This document shows, piece after piece, positions 1 to 12,412 of a stretch of DNA of 64,000 bases. Positions within the stretch are counted from its first letter, which is position 1. Every line of letters begins with the position of its first letter. The notes beneath the pieces are model-generated. The model did no database searches. It had not been told where the DNA came from and worked only from the letters and a program-made list of their open reading frames with translations. The translations under genes were made by a program, and so were the position numbers. The DNA lies in contig CM037593.1 in NCBI GenBank assembly GCA_021018995.1, positions 32,997,810 to 33,061,809 of the forward strand, read 5' to 3'. The stretch comes from Chloranthus sessilifolius. Lineage: Eukaryota > Streptophyta > Magnoliopsida > Chloranthales > Chloranthaceae.

Positions 1-37
1 ATATGAGAAAAGTCTCATTGGGGGGCCTACTAGGTGT

Positions 38-1124
38 TTGATGAAATTCCTGAAAGAACTTTTTGGTGACGAAAGTCTCCGAAAACTGCCGACTCAAAAC
101 ATCTTCAACGTGAAAGCATTCTCTCTTGGCCTTATCTCAGAAATCCTTTTCTTTACCAAGGGAGAGAGCTTCTCTTTGGCAATTTGCGATATTTTGGCTG
201 AGTTGGAGGCAGGCCGATCTATGATGCATTTGGTGCTTGCTGAACTTTTTCGGTGTCTTGATGCGTTCTCCCTCGGGAAGACCAAGAATCTTGGAGGTTG
301 CCCACTTTTGCTTCAGGTTTGGCTAGGAGAGCATCTGGCCATTTTGGGACCAATGCCCCACTTTTATCTTGCTCGAGGAGAGGTGGTCCGATGCTTTTTG
401 GGCAGGTGCCATATGATTCCCCAGGGAGATTTGTTAGAATTGAAGCTTTGGCTGACTGGAGCGGATCTTGTAAGGAAACTTCCTTGGCTAGAGCGGACCT
501 TCCCTGTGATTCGTTCCAGAGACCACGAGGGCATCACCCTTTTGCGGTTGACTGGCAGCACCTTCTACTTCCCATTTCAGGTGTTGCATCAGTTCGGTTG
601 CATTTAGCAGGTGCCTTGTGAGGTGAGACCCCCTCCCTCTGTGTGACTTGATATTTTCTAGAGGGTCCTCTAGGGACATGGATCGGATTGCCACTCTCTG
701 GGAGACGCGTCAGTCGACGCTGATGTGCGATATGGAGCAGGTTGATTTGGTTCAGTCTTCGCCTGAGTATGAGGCCTGGATATTGACTGAGCAGCCTGTT
801 GCTGATCGTCTGGATTCAGCTGAGGGTATTGACACTGGAGGCCCCTGGACAAAGAAAGAGACGACACTCCGAGCCCGCATCGAGCTACTAGTGGATGAGA
901 AGAGGGTCCTGCACAAGCTTTTGGCACAGGAAAAAGTTAAAGCAGAGATAGCGGAGAGTGAGGTCCTTCGTCTGAAGGGATCATTGTGTGTTGCCCTTGG
1001 AGCTACTGTTTCTTCTTGAAAGAGGTTTAAAAGCTTACATGGTCGCTGGTTGACCGAGCGGAATGCCCAGGAAGATGACTTTCGTGCCGAGATTAGCGCA
1101 TTGAAACGTGAGATAGGCCACTAA
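38..1124 (+). pseudogene. Antisense accessory ORF of element 1, DUF7745/plant-mobile-domain-like with coiled-coil tail
   Basis: The first block (38 to about 616) has the spacing of the plant DUF7745/mobile-domain family: an AILAETFRSL-like segment (LVLAELFRCLDAF), then GCPLLLQVWLGEHL, and a closing HQFG. A likely intron (GTGAGACC near 619, ending TTTCTAG at 659) leads to a second block (from 660) rich in Glu, Arg and Lys, probably a coiled coil. It runs to 1124 if one in-frame TGA (1017-1019) is read through. A TAG also follows HQFGCI. It lies on the strand opposite gag-pol, downstream of integrase, a position known for extra ORFs in plant Tat elements. Function is unknown. The true start lies at or beyond the window edge. 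Confidence 0.6.
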
Positions 1125-1741
1125 TTCCTCTCTGCACACAACTTTTTGCACATATCAAATACATAGAAAAGGGGCGTAAAAAAAAAAACCCTTTTACAGA
1201 TACACACATTTTTTGGTATACATATTTTCTTTATATATATATATATATTTTTGCTACATATATAAAAAAAGGGGGGAAAGAAAGAAAGCTAATCATTACA
1301 CCGATTATTTTTTGGGATGTGGTGTAAGCGGTGCATTTTGTAAAAGAAAGGCAGTTTATTATATACATTTACATAGACTTTTCTTTGTTTTTGTTTTGTG
1401 CATTTTTTTCTCTCTTTTTTTGGGTGCGGTGCCTTAATCACTGGGTGAAACCTTGTGAAACTCTGGGTCCTCTTTTGAGCATGGTCGAACCCCTCTTTGA
1501 ATGGCTGACTCAGAGAGAGTTTCAACAGTTTTTACCAAGGTCGGAATGTCAATCCCTTTGGATTGAGTCAAACCTTCCTCCTACCTTCAGTCATATGTTT
1601 GACAATGTAGTTTTACGAAAACAATTCCGGTCGGGACCCGATTTGAACTAGCATGAGTGGCCCAGAAAAAGGGGGTAGGGAGAGTAACCAAGAGGGCTCC
1701 TCAAACATTAATCTTCTCAATCAGTGTAAACCTTTCTTTTC

Positions 1742-1774
<33 letters not shown>

Positions 1775-2544
1775 AATCTCCTTTTTTACTCGTAGCGCCC
1801 TTTCAGGTTTTCACCTCGTCCATGGGTTTAGCTCTTTTACCCAAAGCGCCCTTTCGGGTTTTCACCTGGTCTGCATAAATTCGCTGTTTTTACCCGTAGC
1901 GCCCTTTCAGGTTTTCACCACGTCCATCTTGCTTTGAGCTTGTATTTTTATTTTATTTTTTCTTTTTATATTTTTTCATTTCTTTTTTCAATAGCCACGA
2001 CATAGATGTCGATTCCATCATAGCTGGCTGGATGGGATTCTGGTATCGTCTCACAACTCAGCTTGTGTTGACTTAACAGATATTATAACTGCTTGTAAAC
2101 CTAAAAGAGGGATTTCTTCAGGGTGTAGCTTGGCCATGGGTTAGGTTAGGATTTGAAGGTATGCTAGGCTAAAAGGGTTTCCTTGATACGGCTTCAGTTT
2201 TCTCAACATACTTTCTTCCTTGGGGGTTTTTACCGTACATGCCCCGTGATTCTTCTACATTTTTTTTTGTTCTTTTTGCTCCATTTTAGGTAATCTCTTT
2301 TTGAGGTTTTTCTTTTTCAATTTTTTTGGATTTAGATAGTAACTTTACTTCCCTTTTTTATATATGTACACACACATTTTTTGGGGAAGGGGGTTATTGA
2401 AAGAAAGGCCCAGGCTCAAATGGGATAGTAAGGATATCATCATTTTTAGGGATGCTTTTTGGCTACTGTGTTTGAAATGATGGCCTCTTTTGAGTGGTTC
2501 TTAAGCAGTCACGTATCTGTTTCACAAAAACTTACCTTATCACG
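1125..2544. other. Non-coding 3' region of element 1
   Basis: This stretch lies between the end of integrase on the minus strand and the end of the accessory ORF on the plus strand. It is AT-rich with homopolymer and TA runs (for example 1236-1250) and holds a three-copy short repeat at 1791-1920. I see no coding signal. The short ORFs here have no family resemblance. Confidence 0.6.
1791..1920. repeat. Three tandem copies of a GCGCCCTTTC-GGGTTTTCACC motif
   Basis: Three near-identical 25-base motifs begin near 1791, 1840 and 1896. Each reads as AGCGCCCTTTC followed by AGGTTTTCACC or GGGTTTTCACC, with spacers of about 25-30 bases. They lie in the 3' untranslated region of element 1. The role is unknown. 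Confidence 0.75.
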
Positions 2545-3740
2545 ATGTACTAAGAGTAGAACCGCCGGACATATCCAGCATTGATGGGCTCAGGAAGATG
2601 ATCTCCGTCCATGGTGGCAAGGCGGATCGCGTGTCTTAGTAGCACTTCTCGGATGATGTAAGGTCCTTCCCAATTCGTCTTGAACTTCCCTCTTAGATCG
2701 ACGTGGAGGGATGGGAAGATTTTCTTCAGTACAGTGTCTCCTACCTTCAGATCTCGACCGTAGGTACGTTTATTGTAAGCGCATGCGATTCACTCCTAAT
2801 AAACTAGAGTACGACATAAGTCTAGGAGTCTCTTCTCATCCAATAAGTTTAATTATTCGAAGCGGGATATCTCTCTCTTTGCTTCGGGTAAGCCTGATTC
2901 CATGAGAATTCAGAGCGAGGGTACTTCAACCTCAAATGATAGGACGACCTCAGTTCCATACACAAGGGAGAACGGTGTTGCCCCTGTAGCGGTACGGATC
3001 GATGTTCTGTAGGCCCATAAAGCAAACGACAACATTTTGCTCCAATCTCGGTAAGTGACGACCATTTTCTTGAGGATGTGGATGACTGTCTTGTTCGCAG
3101 CTTCCACGGCTCCAGTAGTTTGAGGCCGATAAGGTGACGAGTGATGGTGCTTGATTTTGTATTGCTCACAGAAGGCTCGGATGCGCTTATTTATAAAATT
3201 TGTGCCATTGTCCGTGATGATATCTTTGGGTACTCCAAATCGGCACACAATTTTATTCCTGAGAAACTTCTCGATGTGACTGGCAATGATGTTAGAATAA
3301 GATGCTACTTCTACCCACTTGGTGAAGTATTCAATGGCGACGACGATGAACTGATGTCCATTTGATGCTTTTGGATTAATCATTCCGACGATGTCAAGGC
3401 CCCAGGTAGCAAATGGCTAAGGAGTTGTCATGCAGTGAAGATCGATGGCAGGAACGTGTATCAGACTGGAGTGTTCATGATACTTGTAGCATTTCTGAAC
3501 ATGTTTGCAGCAATCCGATTCCATAGTGGTCCAAAAGTATCCCTACCGTAAATTTTCTTGGCGAGCATGTGACTGCTGACGTGGGCTCCGCATACTCCTT
3601 CATGGATCTCCTTCATGATATTGATTGCTTCACTTTTAGTAAGGCACCTGAGTAAGATGTTAATGTAAGATCGCTTGTAAAGGCACTCCCCGCAAATGAC
3701 GTAGCCTGCTGCTAGGCGTTGAATGGTTCGTCAGTCCGTC
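2545..3740 (-). pseudogene. Integrase of element 1 (H2C2, DDE core, C-terminal domain)
   Basis: The clearest piece, 2910-3383, contains the integrase core: FTKWVEVASYS, then TDNGTNFINKRI, then TGAVEAANK, followed by ALWAYRTSIRTATGATPFSLVYG, the usual plant gypsy signature. The C-terminal domain continues out of frame to about 2545, with a recognisable GDTVLKK-like and WEGPYII-like stretch. The residue that is usually the first catalytic Asp (AIDYFTKWVE in relatives) reads Glu here (AIEYFTKWVE). The zinc-binding region upstream (3390-3720) is recognisable only from its HEGVCGAH-like start, and its CxxC is lost. Several frameshifts make it non-functional. Confidence 0.8.
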
Positions 3741-3862
3741 CTGGACGTACCCTCAGGGAAAGTTAGTGTCTCAAGAAAATTCTTGATATCTATGAACCAA
3801 GGTGGCTCATCATCGGGCTTGGTAGGTTCCTCAATCTGGAGGCAGAAGGCCGGCTCATTCCT

Positions 3863-4440
3863 TTACTCGATCATGATCATGTTCATCTCAACACCATACG
3901 GGATTTCTATCATTGACGCCAAAGTGGCCAGTGCATCGGCAAAGCGATTCCTTATCTGGGGGACATATGAGAATGCCACATCTTTGAAGCAAGCTATCAA
4001 ATCCTCGAGGTGCTCATGGTAAGGGGTTAGTTTCTCATCTTTCGTCTTCCAATCACCGTTCGTCTGGCATATGATTAAATGCAAATCGCTAAACACTCAA
4101 AGGTGAGTTACATTTAGATTGAGAGCCGCTTGCCGACCAGCGGCACAAGCTTCGTATTCAGCCATTCTGTTAGTGCAAGGGAAGTTGAGCTTGATGGAGA
4201 TAGGTATATGGGATCCTTTCGGTGAAATCAGAATGGCGCCAACTCCATGACCTTCTGTATTAGCTGCCCCGTCAAAGTGCATTACCCATGATTCTTCTGC
4301 TTCCTCAGTATCGTCTTCCGTCATGAAAAGGATGCCCTCATAGAGGAACTCAATTCTTAAAGGTTCGTAATCTAGCAAAGGATTATCGATAAGATGATCA
4401 GTGAGTGCCTGCCCCTTAATTGACTTTTGAGTGACGTACG
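3863..4440 (-). pseudogene. Second (archaeal-like) RNase H of element 1
   Basis: The segment 4097-4378 encodes WVMHFDGAANTEGHGVGA, then TNRMAEYEACAAGRQAAL, the hallmark of the archaeal-type RNase H found after the first RNase H in Tat elements. The next frame (3863-4096) continues with a SDL motif and ends RFADALATLASM, giving the remaining acidic positions. One frameshift separates the two halves near 4096. In intact relatives this domain follows the ordinary gypsy RNase H and precedes integrase, as here. Confidence 0.8.
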
Positions 4441-5760
4441 TGATGTCGAATTCGGATAATAAAAGCTGCCATCATGCAGTTCATCCAGTGAAGGCTGGCT
4501 TCTCGAACAAGTATTTCAACTGGTCCATTTGAGCTAAAAGTAGAACGGCCTGAGATAGCAAGTAATGGCAGAGCGTCTGAGTATCCCATACAAGAGCTAG
4601 GCAAGCTTTCTCCATATGAGAATAGCGTGCCTCATAATCAGTAAACTTCTTGCTCAGCTAGTAAGTGGCCTGCTCTCTTCTTCTCGTCTCGTCATGCTGA
4701 CCTAAGACGCATCCCATCAAAACTTTCGTCATGGAGAGATACATCAAGAGTGGTCTCCCTAGCTCGGGTGGTACCAACACAGGTGGGTTAAGGAGGTAGC
4801 CTTTGATTTTATCGAACACTGCCTGGCAGTCGTCATTCCATTCAACGGGCAAGTTCTTCCTTAGTAGTTTGAAGATCGGTGTACAGCTTTGAGTTAGTTG
4901 TGCAATGAACCGACTGATATATTGTATTTTGCCTAAGAACCCTCTAACCTCTTTCTCAATAGATGGTGATAGCATTTCAGTGATATCTTTGACTTTGATT
5001 GGGTCAACCTCAATCCCTCTCCTACTGATGATGAATCCGAATAGTTTTTTGGACATAGCTCTAAATGTGCACTTTTGTATATTCAAGCATAATATGTACT
5101 TCCTCAATCTCTCGAACAGCTTCTGAAGGTTTACCAAGTGGTCCCCTCGCTCCGGTGACTTGGCTATCATATCATTGACATACACTTCAATTTCTCGGTG
5201 CATCATGTCATAAAGTAGTGTAGTCATAGCTCTCTGGTATGTTGCACCGGCGTTCTTCAGCCCAAATGGCATGTCTCGGAAGCAAAAGGTGCCCTAAGGC
5301 ATGATAAACACAGTCTTCCCTCGATCTGCCTCTGCCATCTTCATCTAATTATATCTAGAAAATCCATCCATAAAAGAAAGAATCCCGTGCTTGGCAGTAT
5401 TATCGACCAAGATGTCGATGTGCGGCAATGGGAAATCATCCTTTGGGCTCACCCTGTTCAAATTCCGGAAATCGATGCACATGTGGACCTTTCCATCTTC
5501 TTCGGCACAGGCACGATATTGGCTGGACACTACAGGAATTTAGATACCATGAGAAACCCAGCGTCATACTATTTGATGATCTCATCTTTGACTTTCAACA
5601 TCCACTCGGGTCGGAGACATCTCAGCTTCTGCTTAACCAGCTTCATATCGGGGTAGAGAGGCAACTCATGCTCAACCAAATATGTGTTCAGACTAGGCAT
5701 GTCCTTGTACGACCAGGTAAAAATGTCTTGGTATGACCGAAGGAAGTCGATCATGCCTTT
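4441..5760 (-). pseudogene. Reverse transcriptase and RNase H of element 1, active site mutated
   Basis: Blocks in order from the right: DIFTWSYKDMPSL (pre-RT), CIDFRNLNRVSPKDDFPLP, LSFMDGFSRYN, MPFGLKNAGATYQRAM, the catalytic loop, then GFIISRRGIEVDPIKV, GFLGKIQYISRFIA, and the RNase H start with a PLLMYLS strand. The catalytic tetrad, normally YVDD, reads YVND, so one metal-binding Asp is replaced. In-frame stops sit at 5345-5347 (where relatives have Gln after GYN) and 5294-5296 (where relatives have Trp), plus others in the RNase H. The enzyme cannot have been active in this form. Confidence 0.85.
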
Positions 5761-7600
5761 TCTTTCTTCGAGAGAGAGCGACGTTTCGATTTTAGTAATT
5801 CAGGGAATCTCCTCAGTCCCTTGATTAACGTCCTCGGTCTCTTTAACAATGGGGGTAGGGCCATGCTCAAATTTGGCAAACCGGTCAAGGAGCTCATTGG
5901 GGAGCTCCTCCAAAGGACTATCCTCATCCATACTTGTAACTCCTACCTCTTCTTATATTTCTATAGGAAAGGGGTCGATCTTATGTGGGACGGGTATCTT
6001 GATTAAGACATCTTTTCGTAGGATTTTATCTGGAATCTTAAACGACAATATGGTTGAGTTTTGTATTTTTTCAATGTTTTTGGGATTTTATATTTTTTCA
6101 ATGTTTTTAAGATTTATGTTTTCATCGGAAACGAACCCTTGGCAGTGCGAGTCTGTGTATATACAAGGTATTGCCTACCAAGGGCTTATCTCACTTTTTA
6201 TAAGTTATTTTTTTTAGAAATGGGTGCCAAATGTTAGGCCACTCCCCGCTTCTAGGGTTTGGAGCAAAGATGCCCAGTTGCGTACCTGAGGGGTCACTCC
6301 TTTACCTGATTGACGGAGGGGGTTGACTGATATGGCTTATTAGAGTCAGCTTCCATCATGTTGATCCCTATTTCGTCTGGGATGACATCCTCAAACATTA
6401 GCACTATTTTATGGTGATTTACCACAGGGGGAGTTTGTTCAGGTACTGACCGTCGTTCCTCAAAGAGGGATAAAGCGGCCAAATCTATCTCCAGGCTGGG
6501 AAGGGTGATGTAGGGATTGGTGGGGTGAACTGGTGCTGTCGGCTTGTGTGGGGTTAATTGGGTTTACCCATTCCGGTCAATCCTCACGATCCCGACACTT
6601 ATGAATGAATTTCTGATGTGAGGCCTAGGATGGGGTTTTTCTTCTATGTGGATCCCCCTAGTTTTTGCAGTTGGAGTGGCATGGGCTTTCCCCTTAGCCT
6701 CTCTTACTTCTTCTGTGGGCTTGTAACCTAGCCCAAACCTAACTTTCTGACCGTCCTTAGCTGTGACGAGCTCCTTCCTCCCTTGTAATCTGGGCCCCAA
6801 ACCCCTTCCTTTCTGATAGCCTCACTTTTGGAGCATAGCCACCGCAGCTACCATCCGCCTCCAGTTTTAGGCATGATGCCCTCAATGGGCTTCGAGAGTA
6901 TCACCGATACCTCATATTTGAAACTATGGAGGTCGACGTCCTCAGCGGTGTGCGGTACATCTAGCATATTGGGTTTCTCCATACTGTTGGCAGCCTTTTC
7001 TTTCTCACTGTGCCCTTCATCAATGATGGTGATAATCTTATGCCCAGATATAAACTTGAGTTTCTGGTGTAATGTGGAAGGTATGGCTCCAACTTTGTGC
7101 AGCCACGGGCGCCCCAACAATAGATTAAATGAGGATTTAATATCCATTACCTGAAACAATATGGAAAAGGTCATTGGCTCGATTAACAGCTGAAGATCAA
7201 CTTCTCTCATTATTTCCCTCCTAGTATTATCAAAACCTCTAGCGTTGGTTCTTGTGGGCCTTAGAATGCATGGATCGACCCCGATCTTGGTGACGGTTCT
7301 TAACGGGCATATATTCAATGCGCACCAATTATCAATTAGAACCAACGGGATTACCATATTTCATACTCAACTGTTATATTCAAAGATTTCGAGTGGCTAC
7401 CTCCTTCCTCTGGTAAGTCAGCATCAGAAAATGAAATGACATTCGGAGTCATCACTTGGCCAATTATCTGCCCGACTTCGTCTGGGCTAACTTGAAGTGA
7501 TACATGCACATTCTTTAACGCCCCCATTAATGCTTGAAAATGGAGTGGGGACGTCATCAACAGATCTCATACAATTATATGGTTAGGCATTCTTCTCAAC
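5761..7600 (-). pseudogene. Retropepsin-like protease and linker of element 1
   Basis: The segment 6848-7357 matches the plant gypsy retropepsin layout: PLVLIDNWCALNICPLRTV at the active-site position, FDNTRREIMREVDL, then FQVMDIKSSFNLLLGRPWLHKVGAIPSTLHQKLKF. The active-site triplet, usually DTG, DSG or DNG, reads DNW, so the flap Gly is gone. The linker (5761-6800) toward reverse transcriptase is broken into several frames. In relatives the enzyme cleaves the Gag-Pol precursor. Confidence 0.75.
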
Positions 7601-9182
7601 TGAGTCTCTAGTATATGCTCTCGACTCATTTTCTCGAATGGGTTCACTGCGCTATCTTTCTTCCCCTCTGGTTGGGCTTGTGCTGCTGTCGATACTTCTA
7701 GCTACTTTGATATCCTCCCAGATCGTGTGACAAAGTCCACTCCCCCTTCTCTGTGGCTGCCAGCATTGACATCTGTTTGTTCATAACTCAGCGGGACCTG
7801 GTGAGAATCATAGGTCGGTCTCGATATCTAAAATGGTATAGCTGTCGGTACCGGAGGCACTTGTACTACGAGTTCAGGAGGTATGGGTAACACTTGATTT
7901 ACCTTGGTAATTGCTGGTTGAGTGATCGAATTGGGCCAAATGGGGGTGATAAAGCTTGAGGGTGGTGGCACGGGGGAAAAAGGGGTGAAAGTAGGCCATT
8001 GGTAGCTGATGGGCGGTGGAGGATTGGGGGTTTAATGGGCCATTAGGTGATTGATGGGGGTGGTGGAGTTTGCAGGTGGTTGAACTGGGGGTAATGGGGT
8101 GGGCGCTGGCCATTAGTAGTTTATTAGCGGTGGAGGATTGGGGGCATGTTGGTTTATTGGGTAATTGATGGGGGTGGTGGTGTATGGTTGATATGCATTT
8201 ATGTGCACATAATTGATGGGTGTAGGTGATGGAAAGTATGCCCTGAGATCTAAGGGTTCAATTTGTGGAGTCAGGTTGGGGAAATATTCTGACAAATTTA
8301 GGGGTTCAATCACTCCGATATTCCTTTCTTCAACATTTATCGGCAATGGTGCTACATAGCTCTCCCGTTCACTGATGTAATCGGACGGGTCAAGCTCAAA
8401 TCCCTCCTCATATTCCTCTACGATCCCGATGGTGGGTCTGGGACCTGCTCCTCTTGTAGGATGTAGATGCAACGACACTTTATAGATGTTTGCGTGCTAG
8501 TTTGCTTAAGAAGGTGCTGGTGGAATTATTTTCTTGATGTCAATCAAATCTTGGATCGCGTGCTTCAATGGGAAGCAGCGATCAGTTGGGTGACCTGGAC
8601 CCTGATGAAAATTATAGTGGGTATTTGAGTCATAGTTTTTTGGGATCGAGTGAGGAGGAGGTTGCGGTTGATGAATAGTGACTAATTCCTTTTCTACTAA
8701 TAAGGTCAAAAGTACACTCAAAGGCATAAAAACTCGATCATAGCGGGCTCTCCTCTGCTCTAAAGTCATTTGCATTCCTTGCCTATTCCCTAGTCTCTAC
8801 ATCTACTTAGTTCTAACTGGTGCTAGCAGGGCTGCCTAAAATTAAAATAGGGTTGTATTATTATTGGGCCTATTATTAGCAATGTTCTGAACATCGACCC
8901 CTATTCTCTTCTCATTCCTTTGTTCTGAAAACCTCCTAACCCCACTGGCTCCACTCGGTACATTTTTGTTTAGGCGCCCCTCCCTGATGGCATACTCACA
9001 GCGATTGGCGTTTCTCACCAGATCAGTAAAACTAGACTACTGCTGATACACTAAAAAGTTAGAGATTACTGGCCGAGTATTCTTAGAAATGATCTCTATC
9101 TGCTCATCATCAAGTATTCTATTTCCGACTGAAGTGCCGGTTTCCAAAGGCCCTAGATAATCATCAAGGTTTCGTCGGTTAC
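7601..9182 (-). pseudogene. Gag C-terminal region of element 1 with degenerate zinc knuckle
   Basis: The segment 8506-8775 contains YNFHQGPGHPTDRCFPLKHAIQ. In relatives this is a zinc knuckle of the form CxFH..GH..(D)C; here the first Cys has become Asn. The segment 8113-8478 has the SERESYVAPLPI stretch and a proline-rich tail that runs into degenerate PINY/PPPP repeats down to about 7874. Frame changes separate the pieces. Normally this part of Gag binds the RNA genome during particle assembly. Confidence 0.65.
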
Positions 9183-11230
9183 TCACTCGCATCGGCTAAA
9201 AGGCTCAATGTCTATGTTGTAAACATATTGCTCTTGGGATAAGTGGGTTAGATCTTTCCATGTCTTCATCATGGAGGGTTCCAAGGATGTGAACCACCGC
9301 AGGGCCGGACCTGTAAGACTCTTCTGGAAGATTTTTATTAGCAGTCTCTCATCCCCCTCAAACTGGCACATGTCCCCACAATAAGACTTGAGGTGTGCGA
9401 TCGGGTTGCCCGTATCGTTGTATTTGTCGAAGGCCAGCATTTTAAATTTTTGGGGTAGGGGGACCTCGGCGAATAAACACAGATCTGTGAAGTCCGTGGT
9501 GTGGATTTCAGCACCACCCATTTTCATCAACTGCTTTTGTATCTTGTCCAACTGTTCTTTCAGCTGCTCTGACTCTTTCGATATAGGGGTTGCTTTCTCG
9601 GCCATTGGTTGGACTTCACTCTGGGCTACTAAGGGGTGGGCAATTATGGGAAGAGGGTTAAGGCTGGTCAATGTCCCAGCATAAGCTCCACTATTTCTAA
9701 TCCCGTCCTCCTCATACTGCTGGTTGGCATAGTGGGCAGCGAGGGCGGGATTCTCTTGTTGGCGTTGCATGGGTTGGACGGGAATGGCATGAGTGGGGGT
9801 TGGGTGAGCCCATTGGGGGTGAAGAAAAGTTTGTTGGATGATGGGATAAGTGGAAGTTTGGTTTTGGGGTGGGGCCTGGTGGGGCCATTGGGCATGGGGA
9901 ATGGTTTGGAGATAGTCTTGGGGTATGGGGCCATGAAAAAATTGGGTTTGGGGTATGACATGGGTTTGAACTGGGTGTGAAGGTTGGACGAAATGTTGGG
10001 GGTATTGTGGAGGGTATGAGCGTGGGGTTTGGGCTTGGGCCATGAAGCCTTGGTCATGATAAGTTTCAGCCATGGGCCATTGATGGGTTTGGGCCATGGA
10101 CCCTTGATGGGTCTGGCCCAATGGGACTTGATGGGTCTAGGCCATAGGCCCTTTGTGGGTCTGGGCCATGGGCCCTTGATGGGTTTGGCCCAATGGGCCT
10201 TGATGGGTCTGGTCCATGGACCTTGATGGGTATGGCCTAATGGACCTTGACGGCTCTAGCCCAATGGGCCTTGATGGGTCTGGGCCATGGGCCCTTGGTG
10301 GGCCTTGGATAGGCTTTGGTGGTAGGGTACTGGGCCATTGGGTCCTGAAAAAAGGGGTTTGGGCCAATGGGCCTTGGTGAATGGTAGGGTTTTGGGCCAA
10401 TGGGCCTTGGGGCATGTGGGTTTGGATGGTGTGGATTATGGGGGGTTGAGAGAGGTCATGGGGGAATGAGGCATGGAGATTGGCTAGGGTATGGGATGGG
10501 TCCATGGACGTAGGGTGTGGAGGCATTTTGGGAACCCTTTCATAAGGAGTAGGCTTGGAACATCTCCTCCATCATAGTCGTGGAAGGAGGGTCGGATGTG
10601 GATGGTGGATTTAAGGGATGATTGGGTATGGATGGGATGGATGTGAAAGGAAAATTGGGTATGGCCTTGGTATAATTGGGCATGACCATGGTATGTGATG
10701 GGATATGAGGTGGATTGGAGAGTTGAGGTGGGGCAAAGGATGGGGAAGGATTAGGGATGTTTGGGGATGATGATTGGTGGGGTGTGGATGTTTGGGAAAA
10801 ATCGGGCATGGCCCCGATAAAAATGGGCATAATCCGGGTAGATGGGGGGATTTGTGGGGGGTTGGATAGGGCGGAAGTGGTGTATGTGAATGTGGGTGGA
10901 TCGGGCCTATAGGGGGAAGATGGGAAATGGGGCATGGGGCATGGATGTCGATTGGGAGAATGAGTTTGGGTTTGTCATGAATGTGGATGGAAAAGGTGTC
11001 GAATTTGGCATGGGCATGGTTTGGGCAAAATATGGGGAGTTGGGGGTTGGACTTTGGATGTTTTGGGAGGTAGTGGTGGGGAAAATGGGGGCGCCAAACG
11101 GGCCGGTAACGGCAAAGGGTGATTGGGTGAGGGGCATGGTGGAAGAAACTTCTCCCGAATGAGAGTGGGTTGGAGAATGTGGTGGGGATGGGTCGGGATC
11201 GATGTAAGCTGGGTCCACTACCCACGACAT
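9183..11230 (-). pseudogene. Gag of element 1, long proline-rich N-terminus
   Basis: The conserved retrotransposon gag domain is at 9183-9600 (for example PLPQKFKMLAFDKYNDTGNP, CQFEGDERLLIKIFQKSL, ALRWFTSLEPS), with a stop after YNIDIEPF. Upstream the protein is very rich in Pro, Gln, His and Thr, passing through several frames. It includes an 8-residue repeat, and begins most plausibly at the ATG at 11230 (MSWVVDPAYIDPDPS). The frames 10540-10935 and 10137-10526 are pieces of the same region displaced by small indels. Gag forms the cytoplasmic virus-like particle. Confidence 0.75.
10040..10320. repeat. 24-bp tandem minisatellite inside gag
   Basis: About eleven units of 24 bp, of the type GGGTCTGGCCCAATGGGCCT plus TGAT, encode an 8-residue repeat (QGPMAQTH-like) on the minus strand. 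Alternate units carry GGCCATGGGCC or GGCCCAATGGGCC, themselves near-palindromes. The 24-bp period preserves the reading frame. Confidence 0.8.
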
Positions 11231-11744
11231 TCTACGGGAACAGGTTGGGTAAGGGTGCCTTGGATAAGGCCTTAAAATTCTCCTCCTTCTTCCCCTACGG
11301 GACAGTGGAGGGCAAGATGATGTTGTTGTGCCGGCAACACAAGTTATATATTTTATGGTTTTGATTTGATTTTTATATATTTTTTTTAGCTTTTAGTTTT
11401 TTTTTTTTATGTTTTTTTTGAGAAAATTTTGAAAAACAAAGATTTCAAGGCCTTAAAATTCCCTTCTCGGGTGGCCTTCGTACCCTGATTTGAGACCCGC
11501 AGTAATGATTTCTAAGCACTTCGGAAGAATCAAAGGAAACACTTTGATCTATTAAAGGCACAGAAATTGAGGCAAACAACCCGATCCCCCAGAATGAGCC
11601 AAAAAGAAGTTGCCTTCTTTTGACCGGTGGGGGCGTATTGGGTGTCGGAGATAGCGGGGCCCAAACAAAGGCACTAAGCACACTGATCGGGGGACTCAGG
11701 AGGTGAAAAAGCCACATATTTGGGCAGCTGCTGTGCAGGATAGG

Positions 11745-11915
11745 CCTGGTGCAACTAATACATGCGCCAAGGTAGCGGGACCCCTTTTTTACACTGGCGC
11801 AACTAATAGTTGCGCCAAGGTAAAAACTGAGGATTTAAAGCAAGCGTAACTAAATAGTTGCGCCAGTTAAAAATATGGGATTTTTGTACTGACGCAACTA
11901 GTACTTGCGCCAGTC
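11745..11915. promoter_or_regulatory. Internal array of TGGCGCAACTA palindromes, matching the LTR array
   Basis: Four copies of an inverted repeat with arms TGGCGCAACTA and TAGTTGCGCCA around one central base occur here. The copy at 11795-11817 is a perfect 23-bp palindrome. The others (near 11748, 11852 and 11900) differ at one to three bases, mostly at CpG sites. The same motif is arrayed in the LTR at 13728-13976. A regulatory role is inferred. Confidence 0.7.
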
Positions 11916-12412
11916 AAAAATGATACTCCAGACCTGATGATAGCAGGCAATAGCAGCCTGAAATGAGTCTCTTTTTTTGGTTTTTGTGGAGGCTAGGCTT
12001 CTGGCAACTGAGCTATTTTTTGGCGATCGGTTCTCTCCTCACCGCACCTAAAAGATTTGAGTCCGGTATAACTCGCTAGTGCGCTCCCCAAGGGTTTTAA
12101 GCTTTGGAATTGGAACCCACCTGATATACCTTCGGCGCAAGCGCTTTCTCAGATACTAGGTGGGCTGAGACTTTTCTGGATCATCACCACTAGAGGCTGC
12201 CACCATACTAAGACCCAGGTGGTTGTATGTTTGCCCAAACCCAACCCTTTAAAAATCTATCCCGTAAAAACAAATTAATTAAGCTCCCTATTCTTGATCC
12301 AATTTTAATTTTTCAAACCTCTTTTTATGGAAGTTTTCTTTAGTTCAAAGATCGGGGGTGATGACCCCGTGCCGCCACTACGGGTCGGCATCCACTATTG
12401 GGATATGAGCAT

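Noticed and set aside
1213..1437. Plus-strand ORF rich in Tyr, Ile and Phe
   Set aside because: It comes from TA and T runs and resembles no protein.
5387..11364. Plus-strand ORFs facing gag-pol of element 1 (for example 5387-5736, 9388-9980, 10890-11162)
   Set aside because: They are complements of recognised minus-strand protein blocks and have no family resemblance of their own.
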